Below, in pieces: positions 57,116 through 64,000 of a stretch of DNA of 64,000 bases. Position numbers and translations under genes: made by a program. The notes under the pieces were generated by a model that had not been told where the DNA came from, ran no database searches, and saw only the letters and a list, made by a program, of their open reading frames with translations. The stretch comes from Sphagnum compactum (Eukaryota; Bryophyta; Sphagnopsida; Sphagnales). The DNA is taken from assembly GCA_965153455.1 (NCBI GenBank), contig OZ234494.1:1240001-1304000 (forward strand), in the 5' to 3' direction. Within the stretch, counting starts at the first letter, position 1, and the number at the start of each line of letters is the position of its first letter.

Positions 57116-59044
57116 AAGACTAAGTGCACTAAAAAATAACCATGAATTTTTATTTTATTTTAATGTTTTGCCTTTAAGTTAAGCTTTTTTAAGTTCATCC
57201 CAAAATGACACATGTATTTTAATGTGAGAACATAACAAAACAAACCTTCTTTATATAGTTTGTAACAAGGGATTTGAAAATAAAACATATGGATTAAATA
57301 TTTTAATTGTTCATTAGTTGCAAATTGAGTTGCAACTATAACATTTAAGCACTCAAGGGGAGGGTTCCATTATTGTTTGGTGTTTAAACAAAACTTGAAC
57401 CCCTTTTATTGGAGCATTTGCTGCATTAAAAATCATCAAAAATGGAATATAATTAAGAAAGTTATGGCCCCTCAAAGTAAAGGGGGTTAAAAACTCAAAG
57501 AAACAAACCACCAAATGCTACAAAGACCAGTTCCCAAAACAACAAAAGTCCTTGTATATTGTTCTATTGTTATTAGAGTTCAAAGGTGATTTGTAAAACT
57601 TCAGGTGGCATTCCTATAACACTTTAAATTGTTTAAAATGAATAAGATATAAGAAAGTTATGAGGTTTGAAAATAAGAGGTGTCCAAAGAAAAAAAAAAG
57701 TAAAAAAACGTGTTTTGTAAGTTGGAAAACTTATTTCTTTTATTGTTTATTTTTCATTATTCATTTTCCTTTGCACTTCAAAGATAATTTCTAGAATTTG
57801 AAGTAGCATTCCCATAACATTTTAAATCACTCAAAATAAAACACAAATGATGAAAATATAAATAATTGATGAATATGTATCCTTATTAAGTTATAAATAA
57901 TTGTATTATAGGGTGCAAATTCTTTAAGGTGTACCAAAATCTTGTCACAATGTCACCATTTTCTGTCTTTTTTATTAAATCATTTTTTACCATCTAAAGA
58001 CACATTTATGGATTATTGTGATGGAATCTAGAATTGTAATAGTCTTAAATATAATCCTTTTGAAAATTTTGACAACTTTTGATTCATTATTTTTTATGGG
58101 GATCAAAATATAAGTAAAAAATGATTGTAGTAAGGATTAAGCCCTTTTCGTCATGTGTTGTACACTTTAAAGGATTTTTATCCTATAGTCAGAATAGTAT
58201 TTTAGTAGTGGTATAGTAATGGCCATACTAATTATATCAATGAGAATCATAATCAAAAACTTGTTGCAAATGTATCCCATAATGGGTGGTGGAAATGTGG
58301 ACACATGGCATGATCACATGTATGTACATTGTACATTAGTTGCAACATAGTTGTTGCTTTAGTGACACATTTATAATAGTTCTAAAGTAATTGCCACATG
58401 CAACTATAATGCAATTCTTGAAAAAGTCAAACATGGTTGATTATATATGTATGTAGAATGTGTATAAATTATTGTATAGAAGACCCATTTTCAACTCACT
58501 TGCAACTATAGTAAATTAACTGATTTTCTAACATGAAAATTTATTTATTAATACACTGTATTTTTAAGGGGATAGTTGCATAATTGTTGTAATACCCAAG
58601 GGATAGTTACATAATAGTTGTATATGAATTGTTTTTTGAGTTTTAGTTGCAGGGTAATGTGGTTTCGACAAACGCAATTTCTCATAGTGTCTAGTCTTTT
58701 AACAAACCACTACCAATCATGAAAGCCTCCATAATGAGCTTGGTCAAATTATCACTCTTTGATTCCTTAAGCACCTAGTCCAAAGATATGAGAATTAAAA
58801 TCCTTACCCAATTTTGCACCACATAATAGTGAATAAACAATCAAGTTTGGTTGTCAATTATAAAAAATTCATCACAAGTGAAAACAACACTTCAAACAAC
58901 CCTTACTATTGCCCTTATTACTTTTTAATGCATGAATTCTGCCATTGTCCAGTTGGAATTGTCATTCCATTGCTTATTATTTGTTTGTTGGCATTACTAG
59001 GAACCCAAATAGAGGTGTTAATGCCCCATATTCCATCATGGTAC

Positions 59045-59155
59045 ATCCTTATTTAAGGCCAAGGTAGCCTAAGTAACCAAGGTTGCAAGTGTGAGGATTT
59101 AAACTCTTCACCTCCATTTTGAGAAGTCAATTCCTTACCATTATATTATCACTTC
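59045..59155 (-). mobile_element. tRNA-derived SINE-like head, copy 2
   Basis: Minus strand: A-box-like TGGTAAGGAATTG near 59145 and, about 34 bases on, B-box-like GAGTTTAAATCC near 59095, spaced as in a tRNA gene. Close alignment with the copy at 35.4 kb supports a dispersed family. It lacks an acceptor stem and so is not a functional tRNA gene. Confidence 0.4.
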
Positions 59156-61240
59156 AAAAGATGATATATTTTGTCATCATATTGTAATGAATTTGATTAA
59201 TTTTTTCATCTTGATGTACATATTGTAATATTAATCAATGAACTTTTTCATTGATTAGGTTTCTAATCAAATTTTATTTTTTTCTTTTTTTACATTATTT
59301 ATTTAGGTAGTAGGTTATGCCATGTTTTTAGATATTTATTAGTAGGTACCATGTATGTAGGTTTATACATGTACCTAAAATAACATGTAAATAGTTAAGC
59401 ATAGTTAATTATTAACATGTAATTAGTTTAATCTTAAATTTTTATAATTTTAATAAATTTAAGTTATTGATTCTAAAATTAATTGCTGATTTTGGATTAT
59501 TTACTATTAATTATTAATTAAATGGCTATTATTTATTGGCTATTAATTAACATGATTCATGACTCAATTATTTATTTAATTAAAACACTAATATTAAATT
59601 ATTAAACATTAACTATTAGTTATTAAATATCAACTAATTAATGTAGTAAGCCTAGGTACCTACATGTGGCTCAAGGTAGCATGTAAGTAGCCTGTTAAAC
59701 TTTATAAGTATCTATTAGGTGTAATAAACCTAACTTATTTTAGCTATGAACTTAGGTTAGATATGTACCCTAGGCCAAACAAACTTATAAGTTAAGTAAC
59801 CAAATTAGTATCGTCAATTTGATTAGGATTTGTTCATTTTGACAAACCTATGTCCCTTTTGATTAAATGTTTGGCTTGTCACATGGCCAAAAAGGGTCAT
59901 TTTAATCAATTGTTCCAATCAAAAAGTAACTCATGTCTTTCATACCCCAAACGTTTAGTCAAAATGGCCATCCCCTTTGGTCAATGTGAACATTTTAATC
60001 AAGTTGGACATTCTAAAAAACCATGTTTTCTTGTGGTGCTAGATACCAATTGCTTTGATGAGTCCATTGAATTCCTTGAAAAAACATGTTTCCCACACCT
60101 CAACCTTCTAGTGTTCAATATAATCAACAAGGGGGCTAAATGTCGAATCCAAGTTCACTTTGCATATAACCAGAATTTTATTCTATTATTTTTTTCAAAT
60201 TATTACATACCAAACACTTTGTGTAGCCACTTTGTGAAATTTTCTTTTGAGATATCCTTTTTAGAAAATCTCAAATTCTCTTTGATTAAATTTTTTGAAT
60301 TCCACTAGTTCAACCACTCAATTTTTTGAGCGGGCTCAACCAAACGCATGATTCAAGGGCTCAACATGTAACTTTTCAAATGTCATTTCTACATCCTCCT
60401 CCCTTTTAAATCATAGTGATTAAAAATTTCTTTAAGAAATTCCAAACCAAGTGCAAGATTTGCCACACACCATCTTCCCAAAATGACAGTCGAAAGTCTT
60501 TCTTTTGTCATCTATTTTTTTGCACATGAGTTGTGCCATTTCTTGCTTAATTTTTTTTTTTTACTTTAGGTAGACTTTCATAATAATGATGGACAACCAT
60601 ATTTCTTGCAATAGTTATCTCTTGCTACACATTTGAAAAACCACGCACATCAATGTCTTTTGTTAGTTTTAGAATAGTGGAATATGCCAACACATCCATA
60701 AGTCAAATGTAACTTGATAGGAAACCATTTTTTACTAGACACATTTAAAACTCAAGATTAATCATTTTCATATAGCCAATGTTTTTATATGAATTTTTTA
60801 GTGTTTATTGTTCTTTAACCCCTTCCACAAATGAACTATGCTAGAAAAATATTTTAATTTTCAAGCTTAAAAAGTAATCAAGTAAGAAAAAATTATGCAT
60901 TAATTAATCTTACAAACATGGAAAAATTTAAAAATCTAAGAGAATCCAATGGTCCATTGTGATCAAATTGGAGTCTTAAATCTAAAACCATGAATTTCTT
61001 TTTAAATTTTAAAACCATGAAGGAAGGTAAAACAATATACTAGATTCAATTGCAAAGAAAAAACAAGTACCAATCATCATTTCATATCCACAATCTTGAA
61101 CACAAGTCTTTTGTTCATATATGTAGGAATGAAAATAGAATTCATACATTATATAAGTAATTGATCATGGCCTTTCTTGTTTTGTACCACACACACTTTT
61201 TTCTAGCCAATGTTGTTTTGTATTGTGAGTTGGGAATAAT
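59156..61240. other. AT-rich intergenic region, low-complexity TTAATTA stretches
   Basis: Between about 59400 and 59650 nearly all sequence is TTAATTA-like. A short TAGGTA-type block follows at about 59645-59700. A 152-codon open frame at 59850-60308 has no recognisable family and the composition of its surroundings; I do not call it a gene. Confidence 0.5.
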
Positions 61241-61249
61241 ACATTTAAA

Positions 61250-61489
61250 TTACTCCAAGGGGATTTGTCCCATGCTTTGAGTGCGATACAACATGTGGAG
61301 AATGATCCCTTTCACATGGTCACCTTGAATTACAACATCATTGCACATGAATGTATGAACCTCCCAACCATAAATAAATAAATAAATATATATATATAGT
61401 TTGAGATATCCTAACTTGTTAAAATTTGTCATGGTAGTAAGTAATTGTATCATGTTGCTTGTGCCCTCCAAGATGATGCACTTAGGCAT
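61250..61489 (-). pseudogene. Possible leucine-rich-repeat fragment of a second NB-LRR remnant
   Basis: The minus-strand frame reads CIILEGTSNMIQLLTTMTNF followed by NKLGYLKLYI, which has the spacing of plant cytoplasmic LRRs (L..L.L.GTS.M..L). It resembles the LRR part of the decayed receptor at 7-8 kb, but no NB-ARC motif was found beside it. Confidence 0.3.
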
Positions 61490-61588
61490 GATGTCCCATT
61501 CCCAATTTCATGGTGGACTTTGTCAATGAAGTGATACCAAGCTTTCAATTTGTGATTACCAACCCAAACAAAAAACATTTTGTTTGAA

Positions 61589-61628
61589 AATTTGTTGAGG
61601 CCTATAAGAACTTAGGCCTCAACAAATT
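61589..61628. repeat. Perfect 16-bp hairpin with 8-nt loop
   Basis: AATTTGTTGAGGCCTA at 61589-61604 and its exact reverse complement at 61613-61628 flank TAAGAACT. There is no mismatch, in contrast with the general decay around it. Confidence 0.8.
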
Positions 61629-64000
61629 CCATGTTCTTATTTTTCCAATGTTTGTTTCAACCTTGCACGATCTTTGAGGTCACATCCATATCCTCTAAAC
61701 CAAATTATTTGTTTGGAAAACATAAAAAACCATGTCATCTTCCTTGTACCCAAATTGGAAACTAGTTTCCATCTTTTGGATATCCACTAATAATGCAAGA
61801 TGCATTATTGCCATGGACACCATTTTGCATAAAGAGATACAAAATTTGACCTTGGTATGAGGTTAAATTTTCAACCTCTCTAACCAAGACATGCTTGAAA
61901 CCTTATGTTCAGCTTGCAGGGACATGATCCTTTTGTCAAAGCATAGTGAATCATGTTGATTTTGTCGGAAATATTGGAAAATAATCATATAGATTTGCAT
62001 CATTTGACATATGCACATAATTCAAACCACATCTTTGCAATTGAAATATGTAACATATGTAAAAAAGTTTCGTTTTTTTTCCAACATGGTTTTTAACTTG
62101 TTTGATTGTGATTTAACCTTGATAGATCCATCCAAGATTGACAATTTAAGTTGTTTTAATTATTATACATAATTTTTTAATTTTAAACCAATTAATTATA
62201 AATTTCACATTATATATATCTTATTAACATATATGTTGGGGTTGTTAAATGTGGTCCATGACACGCATGCCACACATGAGTGAATGCAAGGCCAAATGTG
62301 TAAAGTGTAAATTTTAATGTTCATAATTTACATATTTCAACATGTTACAACAATGAAGGTCAATGGCATAAAAAATGAAAAGCCCTAAGGCTCACCATTA
62401 CATTGTAGAATTGGCTTTACTAGACTATTCTCTAATTCATTCCATTTAATAGGAGAAATCGTAGAGGCTTGCAAAGCATAACTAGTCCATTGGGCTCGAT
62501 TTTTAATCCTTTCTTTTCTTGTGCCTCCATGATAGAATTATGGGACCTAGCATCCATCATTGAACCATCCATCAACAACCACAAGAAGAAATCCCCCAAA
62601 AATTAACCAATGCATTTGCAACTATTTCACACCCTTGAAAATTTTGCAACTATACTATAATTACATTTGCAACTAATAACATTTTCATCCTACACTTTAT
62701 GATTGTTTTCATCCATGATCATGCCCATATGTCACAATTTTAATTGCAAATAAAACAAACTTAATCACACCGTTAGGGTGTTAGCATAGCCCATAATGGG
62801 GTGCAATCATAGTCAAATGAACTAATAATGACAAAGGACTCAACCACAAATGGGCCCTTTTTGAAACTTTTTGACTTTTTCATAAAAAAGATTTTTTTTG
62901 CAATGTGTTCTTAAAAATATTGACAAGTCCAATAATAAATTACATTATTTGTGTTAATTTTTTTTGAATAAATATGAATTCTCTAAAAGTGTACAAATTT
63001 TGCCAGATTTTATGTTTCATTTTGAAAAATGATCATAATTTCAAATCATGCTAAAATATGATAACTATTTTAAGCTTTAGTTTTTTGTATCATAAGCCAA
63101 AACTTTGTTCATATGTCATACACATTATGGACCCATTTACATCTAGCAAATGATTTTAAAAATTAAAAAAATTTGAAATGATATTTTGAATTTCTCAAAA
63201 TTTCAAGTACCACAATTTTTAAATTATGAGTGCTTTTCATATGTGGATGATATGTTATTATCATTTCAAATTTTTTCCCATCAAAATTTCTTTATTGAAA
63301 GAGTCCTTAGCCTAGTGCTTTGTAAAACTGATTTTGGGGTGTTCAAGTTCAAAAGTCTTAAATATTAGAACCAAAACTCAATTTATTAAATTAAATGATT
63401 TTTTTTGAATTTTTCAACACTCATATAAAAATTTTAGCACATATTTCCTTGATCAACATGAAATTAAATTGGCATTAAATAAATATGTTTGAAAAAATTG
63501 ACGATTTTTTGATTGTTTGACATGGTTTTTGGTTCATTTGATTATGATTACACCCAATGGTATGCATAGGTGTATTAAATTTTTTAAAAAAAATGCACTC
63601 CTGCGAAGTTCTATTAAGGGTATATTGGCGGGTATATTTCCATTGGTGTATTTATAAAGTTGTGTTTAATTTATATTTAGGTAAATTAACTACCTACTTA
63701 CCAATATATGCTTGTTTACCTACCTATTTAACCTAGGTTACCTACACACCTAACATAGCTACCTACTTGTTAATTAATTGATAATCAACTAGTTACATTA
63801 ATTATTAATTAATTGATAACTAATAGTTAATATTCAATATTTATAATAAATAAATAATTATTAATTAATATTTTATTTATTTATTGATTATTTAAGAACC
63901 ATTAATGAGAATTTATAATTAATAAGTTAGTTAATTAATTATCTACTTAGTTATATCATATAGAATTTATAAAATGAAAACATAAGACAAAGGATATGAC
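61629..64000. other. AT-rich intergenic region, nothing recognised
   Basis: No gene, RNA or mobile-element coding sequence recognised. A TAGGTA/TACCTA block lies at about 63660-63765, followed by TTAATTA low-complexity sequence to near the end of the window. Confidence 0.5.

Larger units (their letters stand above)
55991..58990. other. AT-rich intergenic region with TTGCAACT repeats
   Basis: No gene. Holds palindromic TTGCAACTCA repeats around 56505-56720 and again near 57315-57345 and 58290-58660, and a TAGGTA block at 56955-57115. Confidence 0.5.

Noticed and set aside
59045-59155. A true tRNA gene
   Set aside because: Box A and box B are present, but no acceptor stem or proper anticodon arm can be folded, so it is kept only as a SINE-like head.
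59850-60308. Open frame of 152 codons on the plus strand
   Set aside because: No family resemblance, composition equal to the flanking AT-rich DNA, and no splice or start context; most likely chance or transposon decay.

Overview
This is nuclear DNA from a land plant. Genes are split by GT-AG introns, two encoded proteins are typical of plastids (a plant-type [2Fe-2S] ferredoxin precursor and a FAX-type Tmem_14 protein), there is a NIP aquaporin, and the spaces between genes are long, AT-rich and full of decayed transposons. Some features lean towards a non-flowering plant, perhaps a moss: NUP107 has only one intron, the first XPF exon is 1.36 kb, the NIP has a bryophyte-like selectivity filter, and the decayed NB-LRR looks archaic. 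The species cannot be fixed from this window. There is no sign of bacterial, organellar or viral origin, and no CRISPR array, IS element or operon.

Layout. Bases 1-2109 are a GATC-rich upstream region, followed by a five-exon NIP aquaporin (2110-4426, +). Bases 4427-10320 are gene-poor and hold a decayed CC-NB-LRR-type resistance gene (about 6.9-8.8 kb, -). Bases 10321-29222 are the gene-rich core: XPF/RAD1 nuclease (-, eight exons), NUP107 (+, two exons, divergent from XPF) and nicalin (-, fourteen exons, convergent with NUP107). All three reconstruct to full-length proteins with every splice phase matching. Bases 29223-36990 are AT-rich with many tandem repeats, including an exact 11-bp-period array and a 57-bp repeat that stays open as a 19-residue peptide repeat. 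Bases 37005-40863 hold a tandem-Dabb-domain gene and the C-terminal exon of a FAX3-like gene. Bases 40864-44600 hold a Ty3/gypsy remnant. Bases 44600-49282 hold a large single-exon ankyrin/CCCH/RRM protein gene with a long leader. Bases 49283-52012 carry two families of tandem repeats, then comes an intronless ferredoxin gene (52013-52471, -). Bases 52472-64000 are AT-rich with a hAT-like transposase remnant, SINE-like and TAGGTA-rich elements and hairpins.

The genes are unrelated housekeeping genes (DNA repair, nuclear pore, ER membrane-protein insertion, plastid electron transfer, lipid export, RNA regulation) and form no pathway. I found no clear new multi-gene system. The most unusual items are the ankyrin + tandem CCCH + RRM protein, the indel-free 11-bp array, the short perfect hairpins, and a dispersed pair of tRNA-like SINE heads.
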